Source of the DNA: Bradyrhizobium sp. dw_411
GTDB lineage: Bacteria > Pseudomonadota > Alphaproteobacteria > Rhizobiales > Xanthobacteraceae
DNA length: 64,000 bases
Assembly: GCF_018449695.1 (NCBI RefSeq)
Contig: NZ_JAAVUY010000003.1
Span: 248,001-312,000 of the forward strand
Reading direction: 5' to 3'
In this document: positions 17,732-27,010 of the stretch, piece by piece
How the letters are laid out: each line of letters starts with the position of its first letter
Numbering within the stretch: position 1 is the stretch's first letter
Translations under genes and position numbers: made by a program
Notes under the pieces: model-generated
Databases searched by the model: none
What the model saw: the letters and a program-made list of their open reading frames with translations, nothing else
Told to the model about the DNA's origin: nothing

Positions 17732-18886
17732 ATGAATCATACCCAACCAGACAAGGCCGTGAGTTACGTCACGGCCTTGCAGGCCCTGAAGGACGATGAC
17801 CGGCTGCGCAGCCTCAAGCCGCGTGCCGGCATCGATTTCGCGTCGAACGATTATCTGGCGCTGGCCAGCTCGCCGCGAATGAAGAGGGCTGTCACGGCAG
17901 CGCTGGAGGCCGGCACGCCGATCGGCGCCGGTGGATCGCGGCTGTTGCGCGGAAATTGCGAAGAGCACGAAACGCTCGAAGCCGACGCCGCCAAATTCTT
18001 TGGCGCGGAAACTTCGATGTTCTTCGGCAATGGCTATGTCGCGAATTTCGCGGTGCTGACGACATTGCCGCAGCGCGGCGATCTGCTGGTGCTGGATTCG
18101 CTGGTGCATGCCAGCATTCACGAAGGCGCACGTGCCGGTCGGGCCGATGTCCGTGAAAATCAGCACAACGAGCCGCAGTCGGTCGAAGATACGATTCGCG
18201 ACTGGCGCAGCCAGGGCGGAACCGGGCGTGTCTGGATCGTGGCCGAAAGCCTCTACAGCATGGACGGCGATTTCGCGCCGCTTGAATCGCTGATCGCAAT
18301 CGCCGATCGGCACGATGCCTTTCTCATGATCGACGAGGCGCACGCCACCGGCGTCTATGGCGAACAGGGGCGGGGATTGACCGCTCGCTATGAGGGCCGC
18401 GAAAACCTGGTGGTGATTCACACCTGCGGCAAGGCGCTCGGCGCGGCCGGCGCGCTTGTCACCTTAACACGGGTGTTACGCGATTTCATGGTCAATCGCT
18501 GCCGTCCGTTTATTTTCTCGACCGCGCCGTCGCCGCTGATGGCGGTTGCGGTGAGCGAGGCGCTGTTGATCCTGCAACAGGAACCGAAGCACCAGCAACG
18601 CCTGACCGACTTGATGGCGTTTACGCATCGCCGGATTGGCGAACGTGGCGGCTGGCGCGCCTCGGGTTCGCAAATCCTGCCCTATATTGTCGGTGACAAT
18701 GCGCGGGCGATGACGCTGGCTTCCGCGCTGCAGGCGCGCGGGTTCGATATCCGCGGTATTCGGCCGCCGACAGTGCCGGCGGGCACCGCACGGCTGCGCA
18801 TTTCCCTGACCAACAATGTCAGTGAAGACGACGTGCGCGCGCTGCTCGATGCGCTGGCCGAAGAGACCGGGGACCGGGATAGATGA
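17732..18886 (+). CDS. bioF: 8-amino-7-oxononanoate synthase
   Basis: 384 residues, fold-type I PLP enzyme that condenses a pimeloyl thioester with alanine. PLP lysine Lys234 in [12 protein letters not shown]; Asp201 in [12 protein letters not shown] contacts the ring nitrogen; [11 protein letters not shown] and [11 protein letters not shown] are present near the N-terminus. It begins 20 bases after bioB and overlaps bioD by four bases (ATGA). Confidence 0.96.
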   Translation: MNHTQPDKAVSYVTALQALKDDDRLRSLKPRAGIDFASNDYLALASSPRMKRAVTAALEAGTPIGAGGSRLLRGNCEEHETLEADAAKFFGAETSMFFGNGYVANFAVLTTLPQRGDLLVLDSLVHASIHEGARAGRADVRENQHNEPQSVEDTIRDWRSQGGTGRVWIVAESLYSMDGDFAPLESLIAIADRHDAFLMIDEAHATGVYGEQGRGLTARYEGRENLVVIHTCGKALGAAGALVTLTRVLRDFMVNRCRPFIFSTAPSPLMAVAVSEALLILQQEPKHQQRLTDLMAFTHRRIGERGGWRASGSQILPYIVGDNARAMTLASALQARGFDIRGIRPPTVPAGTARLRISLTNNVSEDDVRALLDALAEETGDRDR

Positions 18887-19515
18887 ATCAGCAGATCGTG
18901 GTGGCTGGCACGGACACCGAGATCGGAAAGACCGTCTTCTCTGCGGGGCTCGCCGCGTTGCTCGGCGCCAATTACTGGAAACCGGTTCAGGCCGGTCTCG
19001 AAGGCGAGACCGATTCACAGCTTGTCGCAAAGTTGGGCGGGCTTTCCGCCGATCGCATCGTGCCGGAGCGTTACAGTCTCAGGACTCCCGCGTCGCCGCA
19101 CCATGCCGCGGCTATCGATGGTGTGCGGATCGAGATGGACTCGCTCGATGTGCCGGATACTGGCGGGCGCCCGCTTGTAATCGAAGGCAGTGGCGGGCTT
19201 CTGGTGCCGCTCGATGATACCACGCTCTATATCGACGTCTTTGCACGGTGGCGGCTGCCGGTCGTGCTATGCGCGCGCACGGCGCTGGGCACCATCAATC
19301 ACTCGCTGTTGTCGATCGAGGCGCTGCGGCATCGCAATCTCGATATCATCGGGATCGCCTTCATTGGTGATGCTAATCCCGAAAGCGAGCGCATCATTTG
19401 CGAGATCGGGCGGGTGCGGCGGCTCGGGCGATTGCCGCGGCTGTCGCCGCTGACGGCGAGTACGCTGCGCACCGCGTTCGAGACTTCATTCGACGCAAGC
19501 GATTTTCAGCCATGA
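18883..19515 (+). CDS. bioD: Dethiobiotin synthetase
   Basis: 210 residues. P-loop-type motif [15 protein letters not shown] at 9-23; [16 protein letters not shown] binds the substrate diamine; [12 protein letters not shown] follows at about 100. It closes the ureido ring of dethiobiotin using CO2 and ATP. It overlaps bioF and bioA by four bases each, indicating translational coupling. Confidence 0.95.
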   Translation: MNQQIVVAGTDTEIGKTVFSAGLAALLGANYWKPVQAGLEGETDSQLVAKLGGLSADRIVPERYSLRTPASPHHAAAIDGVRIEMDSLDVPDTGGRPLVIEGSGGLLVPLDDTTLYIDVFARWRLPVVLCARTALGTINHSLLSIEALRHRNLDIIGIAFIGDANPESERIICEIGRVRRLGRLPRLSPLTASTLRTAFETSFDASDFQP

Positions 19516-20795
19516 CATCGGGCCAAAGGAAATCGCCGATCTGGCATCCGTTCACGCAGCACGCGTTGCAGGACGAGATGACGAAAATTGTACGCGGGGA
19601 GGGTGCGTATCTCTACAGTGCCGACGGCCGCCGCATCATCGATGCCATCGCATCCTGGTGGGTGGTCACCCACGGCCATTGCCATCCGCCGATCGTACGC
19701 GCGATCCAGCAACAGGCCGAGCGGCTCAACCAGATCATCTTCGCCGGCCACACGCATGAGCCGGCTGAAGAAGTCGCTACCGCGATGTTGAAGCTTGCGC
19801 CTCCCGGGCTGGATTACGTCTTTTTCTCCGACAGCGGCTCGACCAGCGTCGAAGTCGCACTGAAAATGGCGCTGGGCTACTGGCACAATATCGGCAAGCC
19901 GAGATCGCGTATTATCGTGATGCAGCACTCCTATCATGGCGACACCATCGGCGCGATGTCGGTCGGCGCGCGCGGCGTGTTCACTGCCACCTATAGCCCG
20001 CTGCTGTTCGACGTCATTACCGTTCCGTTTCCTTCTGCCGGCCAGGAACAAGCGACGCTCGATGCGCTGGAGGCCGCGGTTCGCGATGAAAATTCCGCCG
20101 CGTTTATCGTGGAGCCGCTGATCCTGGGCGCGGGCGGGATGCTGATGTATCCTTCCTGGGTACTCAAGGAGATGAAGCGGATCTGCGAGGCATCGAATGT
20201 CCTGTTCATCGCCGACGAGGTCATGACCGGCTGGGGCCGCACCGGGACCCTGTTCGCCTGCGAACAGGCGGAGGTGTCGCCCGATATCGCCTGCTATTCA
20301 AAAGGGCTCACGGGCGGTTCGCTGCCGCTGGCGGTGACGCTCTGCCGCGCCGATATTTTCGACACGCATTTTTCGAAAGATCGCACCCGCACGTTTTTTC
20401 ATTCGAGTTCCTATACGGCCAACCCGATCGCCTGCGCCGCCGCGAAGGCGAATCTCGATCTATGGCTAGACCCCGAAACCCGGGCGCGTGTCGCTTCCGT
20501 CGCGGCGATGCAGGAACAGGCGATCGCGCCATTTCGCGCCGACATCAGGTTCAAGGACGTTCGCCGCACCGGCACGATCACCGCGCTTGAACTCGAAACG
20601 CGCGACAGCGGTTATCTCGCCGGCATCGGTCCAAAACTTCAGGCGTTCTTCAACGAACGAAATTTACTGCTGCGGCCGCTCGGCAACACCATCTATGTGA
20701 TGCCGCCTTATTGCGTCACGACCGAAGACCTTGATGAGATCTACGGCGCGATTGGCGATGCGGCCGATGCCGTGCGTCGCGACCACGCGATATGA
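19512..20795 (+). CDS. bioA: Adenosylmethionine--8-amino-7-oxononanoate aminotransferase
   Basis: 427 residues from ATG 19512 overlapping the bioD stop. PLP-dependent class III aminotransferase with Lys264 in [27 protein letters not shown], and the N-terminal IWHPFTQH and [12 protein letters not shown] typical of BioA. Uses SAM as amino donor to make 7,8-diaminononanoate. Its stop overlaps the start of an unknown fifth gene, which therefore belongs to the operon. Confidence 0.95.
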   Translation: MTSGQRKSPIWHPFTQHALQDEMTKIVRGEGAYLYSADGRRIIDAIASWWVVTHGHCHPPIVRAIQQQAERLNQIIFAGHTHEPAEEVATAMLKLAPPGLDYVFFSDSGSTSVEVALKMALGYWHNIGKPRSRIIVMQHSYHGDTIGAMSVGARGVFTATYSPLLFDVITVPFPSAGQEQATLDALEAAVRDENSAAFIVEPLILGAGGMLMYPSWVLKEMKRICEASNVLFIADEVMTGWGRTGTLFACEQAEVSPDIACYSKGLTGGSLPLAVTLCRADIFDTHFSKDRTRTFFHSSSYTANPIACAAAKANLDLWLDPETRARVASVAAMQEQAIAPFRADIRFKDVRRTGTITALELETRDSGYLAGIGPKLQAFFNERNLLLRPLGNTIYVMPPYCVTTEDLDEIYGAIGDAADAVRRDHAI

Positions 20796-21526
20796 CTGTC
20801 GCTTCCGATGTAATCGTCGTGCCTTACGGCGTCGATTCCTGGCCGATCGAAGAACTCGTCGTCAATCGCTCTGGTGATGGCGCGATCAGGGTTGATGCAT
20901 CTTTTCCCTGCGCGGCGATCGACAAGGGCGATAGAAAGCCGCTGCGATTGAATTCGGAGGTCTTCAACGTAACCTCGAACTTCAACGCGCCGCAAGGCGC
21001 CACGCCACTGACCGTTCTCAGTGATCATCTCAAAGGTCTTTGCCGCACCTGGGACAGGCTCTCGTTGCGGTTTCTGGATCGTTATTTCGAGCACATTGCC
21101 GAGATGCTTGGGGTTCATCGCGAGGTGATCGCGACGAAATTGGCGCCGTTTGCCGGGCTCTATGGCGCGGAGGATTGGGCGTTTTCGGCGCCGAAGCCGC
21201 TGCCGCGCGCGCATCTGTATGCTCCGTATGACAAAGGCGCTTCGTGGGTCACGAAAGACTTCGTCCAAGTCGATTTTGCGTTCTGGCTCGGCAATCGCAT
21301 GGTTGCGGTCTTGTCGAAGCCCGGGACTCTCACGCCCGCGCGGGCCAATGAACGTCTGGCGCGGCTCGAACAGGCCGATGTGACAACGATTCATTTTACG
21401 GCGCAGGATCTCGAGAAAGAACCGGCGGCCCTGTTCGATTGCATCATCGGGGATTTTGGCGCCCTGATCGAAAGCGCAGGTGTTGTGCCGATCAGTCCGT
21501 TCCGTCCGCGGATTTCCCTCGAATAG
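20792..21526 (+). CDS. Unknown protein translationally coupled to bioA
   Basis: 244 residues, ATG overlapping the bioA stop by four bases. No signal peptide, membrane span or known biotin motif. It is not BioZ: there is no ketoacyl-ACP-synthase Cys-His-Asn pattern. The N-terminal half includes SEVFNVTSNFNAPQG and RFLDRYFEHIAEMLG. The C-terminal part (about 155-230), DFVQVDFAFWLGNRMVAVL ... RANERLARLEQADVTTIHFTAQDLEK, has the VDF ... R..RL...G.V..F pattern I associate with DUF559/PD-(D/E)XK-type folds, but the catalytic E-x-K is absent. That fold call is tentative. It may be a structural or accessory protein for biotin synthesis or attachment. It converges with the CobW gene six bases downstream. 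Confidence 0.8.
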   Translation: MTVASDVIVVPYGVDSWPIEELVVNRSGDGAIRVDASFPCAAIDKGDRKPLRLNSEVFNVTSNFNAPQGATPLTVLSDHLKGLCRTWDRLSLRFLDRYFEHIAEMLGVHREVIATKLAPFAGLYGAEDWAFSAPKPLPRAHLYAPYDKGASWVTKDFVQVDFAFWLGNRMVAVLSKPGTLTPARANERLARLEQADVTTIHFTAQDLEKEPAALFDCIIGDFGALIESAGVVPISPFRPRISLE

Positions 21527-21531
21527 CGAAG

Positions 21532-22581
21532 TTAGGCCTTCGGCGTCAGATGCGCGTACAGGCTGTTTCGCAATGCCTCCGACGGAATATTGCGGGTGAT
21601 GAACACGATTTTGCTGCGGTGGTCGTCCGAAGGCCAGCGACGTAGCCGTGAAATCGGATGCAGCAGATGTTGCACGGCGTGCACTACGATCGGTCCCGGC
21701 TGATCGATCACGTTCAAAATGCCCTTGATCCGAAGCAGATCCTTGCCGCGAAGCGAGAGCAGCGACCCCAGCCAGGATTCGAGATTTGACCACGTGATGG
21801 CTTCGTCGACGACAACACTGAAGGCTCTGATGTCGTCGCCGTGGCGGTTCACGTCGTTGTGGTGTGCATGATCGTGGCCCGCATGATCATGTGCGTCGAA
21901 TTGCTCCAGCGCCAGCCAACGATCGAGTTTCTCCGGCGCCGTTTGGGGGGCGGCAGGCGCGTGTTCGAAAAGTTGCTGTGGCGCGATCGCTCCGTTGACC
22001 ACGTCGAGGATCGACGCGGACGGATTGATCTTGTGCAGCTTCTGCTGGAGTCGGTCGATCATGTCCGGCTGAGCCAGATCGGTTTTCGTCAGGACGATGA
22101 TATCGGCGAGCGCCGCTTGCTGAACGGCTTCGCCGAAACTGTCGAGTTGACCCTGGCCATTGACGGCATCGACCGTCGTCACAACCGCTCGGACATGGAA
22201 GCGCGGGGCGAGCAGTGCATGGGTTGCCAGCGTTTGCAGAATGGGGCCGGGTTCAGCTATGCCGGTTGTCTCGATCGCAACCCGGGAAAAGGCCGGTACC
22301 AGTTTCTGCTCCCGCTTCGCCAGCAGGTCCGTCAAGGTGTCCACGAGATCGCCGCGGACCGTGCAGCAGATGCAACCGCTTTGCAGCACCAGGGTGTTCT
22401 CGATCGACGTCTCGACAAGGAGATGGTCAAGTGAAATTTCGCCGAATTCGTTGATGACGACGGCGGTGTCCGCCATATCGGGACTGGACAGCAGATGATT
22501 GAGCAGCGTGGTCTTGCCGCTGCCCAGAAAACCGGTGATGACCGTGACAGGCATTCTGGCGCTGTCACGGTTCTCGGCCAT
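21532..22581 (-). CDS. CobW/COG0523 G3E-family GTPase, putative metal chaperone
   Basis: About 349 residues. Walker A GFLGSGKTTLLNHLL, switch NEFGE, the CxCC metal motif in QSGCICCTVRGDL, Walker B IETTGIAEPGP and base-recognition TKTDL. A His-rich linker (HDHAGHDHAHHNDVNRH) precedes the C-terminal CobW domain. Such proteins deliver zinc, cobalt or iron to client proteins at the cost of GTP. ATG 22581 is listed; a TTG at 22587, better spaced from a GGAG site, would overlap the upstream stop. It follows the propeller gene and the RidA-like gene on one transcript, suggesting that one of them is the client. Confidence 0.9.
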   Translation of the reverse strand: MAENRDSARMPVTVITGFLGSGKTTLLNHLLSSPDMADTAVVINEFGEISLDHLLVETSIENTLVLQSGCICCTVRGDLVDTLTDLLAKREQKLVPAFSRVAIETTGIAEPGPILQTLATHALLAPRFHVRAVVTTVDAVNGQGQLDSFGEAVQQAALADIIVLTKTDLAQPDMIDRLQQKLHKINPSASILDVVNGAIAPQQLFEHAPAAPQTAPEKLDRWLALEQFDAHDHAGHDHAHHNDVNRHGDDIRAFSVVVDEAITWSNLESWLGSLLSLRGKDLLRIKGILNVIDQPGPIVVHAVQHLLHPISRLRRWPSDDHRSKIVFITRNIPSEALRNSLYAHLTPKA

Positions 22582-22583
22582 GC

Positions 22584-23795
22584 TCAAAAAGTGGTCTCCA
22601 GGATATATAGCCCGCCGCCAAATCGATCCACCGCGTAGACGATACCATGCTCATCGACAAACACATCGTTGATCTGAGCCGCGCCGACCCGCGAGCCGGC
22701 GGGTGCGGGTGGGACGAACGCCGCCACTTCCTTTGGCTGCAGTGGATTGGACGTGTCGAAGGCGCGCACGCCGCCGTTGAAGAAGGTTGCGAATATCAGC
22801 GTGTCGGACCGAAACGACGTTTCGCCCGGTCGGTTTTCATGCAGATTATGCGAACCGAACCGGCCGCCCTTGCGGGCGTAGATATCCAGTGGCGGCATCG
22901 GCAGCGTGCTGATCGGCACCAGATTGGTCTCGTTACGGGCATCCAGCACCCAGGTCAGTTTCGGCCAATCCGCGCCGTCGTCCATCACGCATTCGTCGGC
23001 CACGATCAGCAATTCCCGGCTGAACAGCGGCAGTACGGTATGGGTGAAACCGGGATAGGGCGGATGCGGGCAGAAGCTCGATACCACCTTGGGCGCACTC
23101 ATGTTTGAAATGTCGAGGACAAAGCCGCCGCCGTCGAGATAGCCGACGTAAGCGCGGTCGGGCCGTTCGGGAAAAACATTGGTGTTATGGGCGCGGAATC
23201 CCGAGTCGATCGGTAACCGTTTTGGCGCGGGTGCATCGTCGCCTTCGCGGGTGCCCGGCATCCACCAGCGGCCAACTTCCTCAGGTTTGGTCAGGTTGCC
23301 GACGTCGACAATCCGGTAGGGTTGATCGTCGAGCTGATTGCGTGGCGTGAAGTCGGCCGCGCCACCGGCGAAATGCACGTAGCGTCCATCGACAAACCAG
23401 ACCTGATGCACGCCGCGTGAATGCGGCCCCGAACAGTCGAAGAAACTGATCGACTTCGGATTTTCCGGCACGCTGACGTCGAACAGTTCGAAACCGGCAG
23501 GCTTCAAGCCGGGCTCCAGCACCTGATAGGCGACCGCCATCACGTCGCCGCAGACTTCCAGCGAATTCGAACGCACACGGTTGTGCGGAAGCTCGGTCTG
23601 GATCACGACTTTCGGTTTTCGCGGATCGGTGACATCCACGCCTGTAAAGTTCTTCGGCGGTCCCTCATGCGCCAGCCACATGATGCGGCGGCCGTCGCGG
23701 GTCTTCTGGATCGACATGCCTTCGCCGATTCCGCCAAAACCCTGCAGCGTGTCGTGCGCGATCAGTCGAAATCCGTGGATATCATCGGGTGTCAT
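22584..23795 (-). CDS. LVIVD-type beta-propeller protein
   Basis: About 403 residues from ATG 23795 (MTPDDIHGF). Repeated blade motifs are visible: FTGVDVTDPRKPKVV, FELFDVSVPENPKSI, YRIVDVGNLTKPEEVGRWWMPG, GGFVLDISNMSAPKVVS, GVRAFDTSNPLQPKEVA and a last strand GGGLYILETTF. This pattern is that of LVIVD-repeat propellers. Histidines (GPHSRGVHQVWF, RAHNTNVFPE, GFTHTVLP, GSHNLHENRPG) recur at similar positions and could bind a metal, which would fit the CobW gene next door. No signal peptide is evident, so it is probably cytoplasmic. Enzymatic role unknown. It overlaps or abuts the CobW gene and lies 26 bases after the RidA-like gene. Confidence 0.85.
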   Translation of the reverse strand: MTPDDIHGFRLIAHDTLQGFGGIGEGMSIQKTRDGRRIMWLAHEGPPKNFTGVDVTDPRKPKVVIQTELPHNRVRSNSLEVCGDVMAVAYQVLEPGLKPAGFELFDVSVPENPKSISFFDCSGPHSRGVHQVWFVDGRYVHFAGGAADFTPRNQLDDQPYRIVDVGNLTKPEEVGRWWMPGTREGDDAPAPKRLPIDSGFRAHNTNVFPERPDRAYVGYLDGGGFVLDISNMSAPKVVSSFCPHPPYPGFTHTVLPLFSRELLIVADECVMDDGADWPKLTWVLDARNETNLVPISTLPMPPLDIYARKGGRFGSHNLHENRPGETSFRSDTLIFATFFNGGVRAFDTSNPLQPKEVAAFVPPAPAGSRVGAAQINDVFVDEHGIVYAVDRFGGGLYILETTF

Positions 23796-23821
23796 GCGGG
23801 ACCGTTCGGTTTGGGATGAAA

Positions 23822-25102
23822 TTACGGACGATAAGCCCACATATCGAGGACAATGTCGCAGCCCGGTATCGGCATCGCGGGGCAGCGCACCGCGCCGAAA
23901 GGAAGCGGGATGCCCGGCAATTTCTCGGTCCACGCGGTCAGCACCGGATGGATTACGTTGAGGTCGCCGACGAAGTGGCTGGCCCGGACGACCTGATCGA
24001 GCGACGTACCGCCGGCTTTGCAGATCTCCCCGGCCGCGGCGAGAATTGCTTTCATCTGCAGACCGGCGGGAACGCCGAGGTGCTTCAGACCGGCGGCGGC
24101 GTGGATTTCGGGCAACACGCCGTTTTCATCCGCCGCATACAGCGCCGACAGGCAGAGAAGATCGCCGGCGCGAACCGCCGCCGGGCCAAGCCGCATCGCC
24201 GAGGATGCCTCGTGCTCGATGATCTCCTTCTTGATCGCGCCGGCATCGCGGACACCGAGAATATTGATTTCGATGATCGACTCCAGCAGCGCCAGGCCCT
24301 TGGTCGCCACCACCGTGAGCGCGCAGGGATGGTCGCCGAAATGGGCGTTCCAGACATCCATGAATTCGGGAAGGTCTTCTATTTTCGTGAGGTAAACTTG
24401 GGCCTTGATCGCGTTCTTCAACGAGCTGCCGCCGGCTTCCAGCGCAGGCTTCAGCCGCGAGGTGATCAGGAATTCGGTCTGCAGACGAATATCCGTTCCG
24501 TTCCAGATCGCATTGGGAGGGCGATAGGCGGCCGGCTCGATGCCGGTCATCGCTTCGTTGTTCGGCATCTGGCCGGCGACGAAAACATAGTCGCCGCTGA
24601 CAAGCGTGGCCGCAAATCCGGAATGCTTTGGAATCGGAACGCCCTCGGGCCGTCCGATCTTGGGTTCGCGGCCTTCCCCGGGAAGCACTGCAAGCCATGA
24701 GACATTCATGCCCGCGCCTTCAACCAGGAGTTCTTCCATCAGCACCGAGGTGCTCGGCGGGACAAAATCCTTCAGCGCGGTCTTGCGCGCGCGCTGGTAT
24801 CCGTTGACCGAGGCACCGGTCGGGTAAAACTGATCGACGCGGACGATGTGGCGCATATCGCCGCCTTCGGCCTCGATCAATCGCTGGAAGCGATTGATCA
24901 GATAACCGCCCTCGCGCAGATGCCGGGGCGCTCCGCCGAGCGGCAAGCCGGGCTTGCCGGCAACCGAGGGTGCGAGACCATGTTGGAAATCGGTCGCTTC
25001 ATGTCCGGTGAAGAACAGCCACGCGCCAGCCCTGACGCCTTGCGCAAACTCGAAGCCGGTGCCGGCCAGGCGGGTACGTTCCAGATACTTCAAGCTCGTC
25101 AT
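23822..25102 (-). CDS. Three tandem RidA-like (YjgF/UK114) domains in one chain
   Basis: 426 residues from ATG 25102 after CGGGAGGAATCG. Three units can be laid over one another: about 15-140 (AGAWLFFTGHEAT ... SVLMEELLVEGAGMNVSWLAVLP), 155-285 (VSGDYVFVAGQMPN ... SSLKNAIKAQVYLTKIEDLPEFMDVW ... IIEINILGV) and 300-426 (VRAGDLLCLSALYAAD ... TSLDQVVRASHFVGDL ... DIVLDMWAY). RidA normally has about 130 residues and forms trimers; a single chain with three units could make an internal pseudo-trimer. By eye none of the units keeps the catalytic arginine of archetypal RidA, so it may bind or hydrolyse another substrate. First gene of the propeller/CobW operon. Confidence 0.8.
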   Translation of the reverse strand: MTSLKYLERTRLAGTGFEFAQGVRAGAWLFFTGHEATDFQHGLAPSVAGKPGLPLGGAPRHLREGGYLINRFQRLIEAEGGDMRHIVRVDQFYPTGASVNGYQRARKTALKDFVPPSTSVLMEELLVEGAGMNVSWLAVLPGEGREPKIGRPEGVPIPKHSGFAATLVSGDYVFVAGQMPNNEAMTGIEPAAYRPPNAIWNGTDIRLQTEFLITSRLKPALEAGGSSLKNAIKAQVYLTKIEDLPEFMDVWNAHFGDHPCALTVVATKGLALLESIIEINILGVRDAGAIKKEIIEHEASSAMRLGPAAVRAGDLLCLSALYAADENGVLPEIHAAAGLKHLGVPAGLQMKAILAAAGEICKAGGTSLDQVVRASHFVGDLNVIHPVLTAWTEKLPGIPLPFGAVRCPAMPIPGCDIVLDMWAYRP

Positions 25103-25317
25103 CGATTCCTCCCGATCAGGCCACTGATTTATTCCAGCGACATCCCAACGCCAACTCCATCAAATGCTAATCAGAGAGCTGCGACAATGACGTGCGGCGC
25201 ATATCGTGCATGCGTATCCAGCTCGATTAAACAACGATAACTTCAATTGTCACGGCTCACAATGCACGCGTGCCATGACACTTGCTTGACTGCATGACTT
25301 GCTCGGATATCATCCGT

Positions 25318-25336
25318 CTTATCATCGATCGATAAG
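25318..25336. promoter_or_regulatory. Palindrome before the ABC importer genes
   Basis: CTTATCATCGATCGATAAG: inverted arms CTTATC and GATAAG around an ATCGATC centre, 27-45 bases upstream of the ATPase start. A likely regulator site in the divergent region 25103-25362, possibly bound by the IclR protein at 28028-28906. The rest of this region shows no gene. Confidence 0.45.
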
Positions 25337-25362
25337 TGATTGAGGTCCAACGAGGGGCTACG

Positions 25363-26139
25363 ATGTTGCAGCTGAGTGGCGTATGCAAGACGTACGGCCC
25401 GGAATCCGGCGGTTACGTCGCTCTCAGGGATATCGATGTTGCAATCGCGGACGGCGAGTTCTTTTGTCTGCTTGGACCCTCAGGTTGTGGTAAATCGACA
25501 TTGCTGAACATCATGGCGGGGTTCGAGCCCGCCAGCGTTGGTTCTGCCACTTTCGACAACGATCCGATCGTAGGCGCCGGACGCGATCGCATGATGTTTT
25601 TTCAGGATGCCGGCTCGGCGCTTCTTCCCTGGCTCACGGTCGAAGAGAACATGCGCTTCGCGTTACGCGTGCGCAGAATTCCCAAAACGTCGTGGCCCGA
25701 CGTCATCGACAAATATTTGACGGCGGTTGATCTAGCACAGCATCGCGACAAATTTCCCTCGCAACTGTCCGGCGGCATGCGGCAGCGGCTTCAAATCGCC
25801 CGCGCGCTTGCGGTCGAGCCGAAAGTCCTGCTGATGGACGAGCCTTTCGCCGCCCTCGATGCGCTGACCCGGCGGCGCATGCATGCGACCTTGCTCGATA
25901 TCTGGCAGAACACCGGCAAGACCATCGTCTTCGTCACCCACGATATCGGCGAGGCATTGATACTGGCCGACACCATCGCCGTCATGTCGGTGGGGCCGGA
26001 ATCGAAAATCATGCAGCTGTTTCGTCTTGATCTTCCGAGGCCGCGTGATTTGGCCGATTCCGAGTTGCGCAAGACCGCCGCCAACATCGAAGCGTTGCTG
26101 GCGCCGGAAATTGACCGCTCGGAAGCGCGGATCGCTTGA
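25363..26139 (+). CDS. ABC importer ATPase (SsuB/TauB type)
   Basis: 258 residues from ATG 25363, preceded by CGAGGGGCTACG; an in-frame GTG at 25336 lies in the palindrome and is rejected. Walker A LLGPSGCGKSTLL, Q-loop MFFQDAGSALLPWLT, signature LSGGMRQRLQIARAL, Walker B VLLMDEPFAALD and switch histidine VFVTHD. Energises import of an organic anion, typically sulfonates, nitrate or aromatics in this subfamily. Followed immediately by permease and binding-protein genes. Confidence 0.92.
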   Translation: MLQLSGVCKTYGPESGGYVALRDIDVAIADGEFFCLLGPSGCGKSTLLNIMAGFEPASVGSATFDNDPIVGAGRDRMMFFQDAGSALLPWLTVEENMRFALRVRRIPKTSWPDVIDKYLTAVDLAQHRDKFPSQLSGGMRQRLQIARALAVEPKVLLMDEPFAALDALTRRRMHATLLDIWQNTGKTIVFVTHDIGEALILADTIAVMSVGPESKIMQLFRLDLPRPRDLADSELRKTAANIEALLAPEIDRSEARIA

Positions 26140-26969
26140 TGGCCTCCACCGGGATCAAGACTGCGCCCGCATCGATCGTCAGCGTTTATCAAATGCGGAT
26201 GGCGTCGATTTGGCGCCGGCACCGATCCCTTGGTCTGACGATCATGTCGCTGATTTTGGGTTTTGCCGGCTGGCAACTGCTCTCGACCTTTGTCTTCAGT
26301 CCGTTTCTCGTTCCCCCGCCGGTACGGGTGATCAGGACCGCGATCCCGATGCTCCTGAGCGGAGAAATACTCCACGACGTCCTCATCAGCCTGTCCCGGG
26401 TGTTCGTCGGCTTCATTACCGGATCGATCGCGGCGATCCTGCTCGGCGTTATTCTCGGGCGGATATCGACCCTTCACGATCTGGTCGATCCAATCATCGA
26501 GCTGCTGCGCTATCTGTCGCCGACGGCGATGATTCCGATCGCGGTGATCTGGTTCGGCATCGGCGAAATGTCGAAATACTTCCTGATCTTCTGGGGCACC
26601 TTCTTCATCATGCTGGTGAACACCATTGCGGGTGTCTTGCGCACACCCATCGCCAGGCAACGCGCGGCGCAATGCCTTGGCGCGTCGCAGCTCGAGATTT
26701 TCGCCTATATCGTCGTGCCTTCCGCGGTGCCTTACATCGTGACGGGCATGCGCGTGGCGATGGCGTCGGCGTTCATGTCGATCATCCCGGCGGAAATTCT
26801 CGCCGCCGATTCAGGGATCGGCTACCTGTTGCAGAATTCATCGATGCTGCTGCAGACGGACCGTATTTTCGTCGCGCTGCTGACGATCTCCGTGCTCGGA
26901 TTCCTGTGCGACCGTGCATTGCGCCTGATCGTCGATCTAACGCTGACGCGTTTCACGCTACCGGCTTGA
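26139..26969 (+). CDS. ABC importer permease (SsuC/TauC type)
   Basis: 276 residues; ATG 26139 overlaps the ATPase stop by one base (TGATG). About six membrane segments, e.g. LGLTIMSLILGFAGWQLLS near the N-terminus. The EAA loop is in QRAAQCLGASQLEIFAYIVVPSAVPYIVTG, where the ATPase docks. Single permease gene, so the channel is presumably a homodimer. Confidence 0.92.
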   Translation: MASTGIKTAPASIVSVYQMRMASIWRRHRSLGLTIMSLILGFAGWQLLSTFVFSPFLVPPPVRVIRTAIPMLLSGEILHDVLISLSRVFVGFITGSIAAILLGVILGRISTLHDLVDPIIELLRYLSPTAMIPIAVIWFGIGEMSKYFLIFWGTFFIMLVNTIAGVLRTPIARQRAAQCLGASQLEIFAYIVVPSAVPYIVTGMRVAMASAFMSIIPAEILAADSGIGYLLQNSSMLLQTDRIFVALLTISVLGFLCDRALRLIVDLTLTRFTLPA

Positions 26970-27010
26970 GGCGATTTTTCAGGGATGCGGCGGTTCGAAG
27001 GAGAGGGAAT

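Noticed and set aside
26027..27010. In-frame extension of the binding-protein gene through the ATPase and permease genes
   Set aside because: The upstream part is a shadow of two other genes; the real start is ATG 27011 with a ribosome site and signal peptide.
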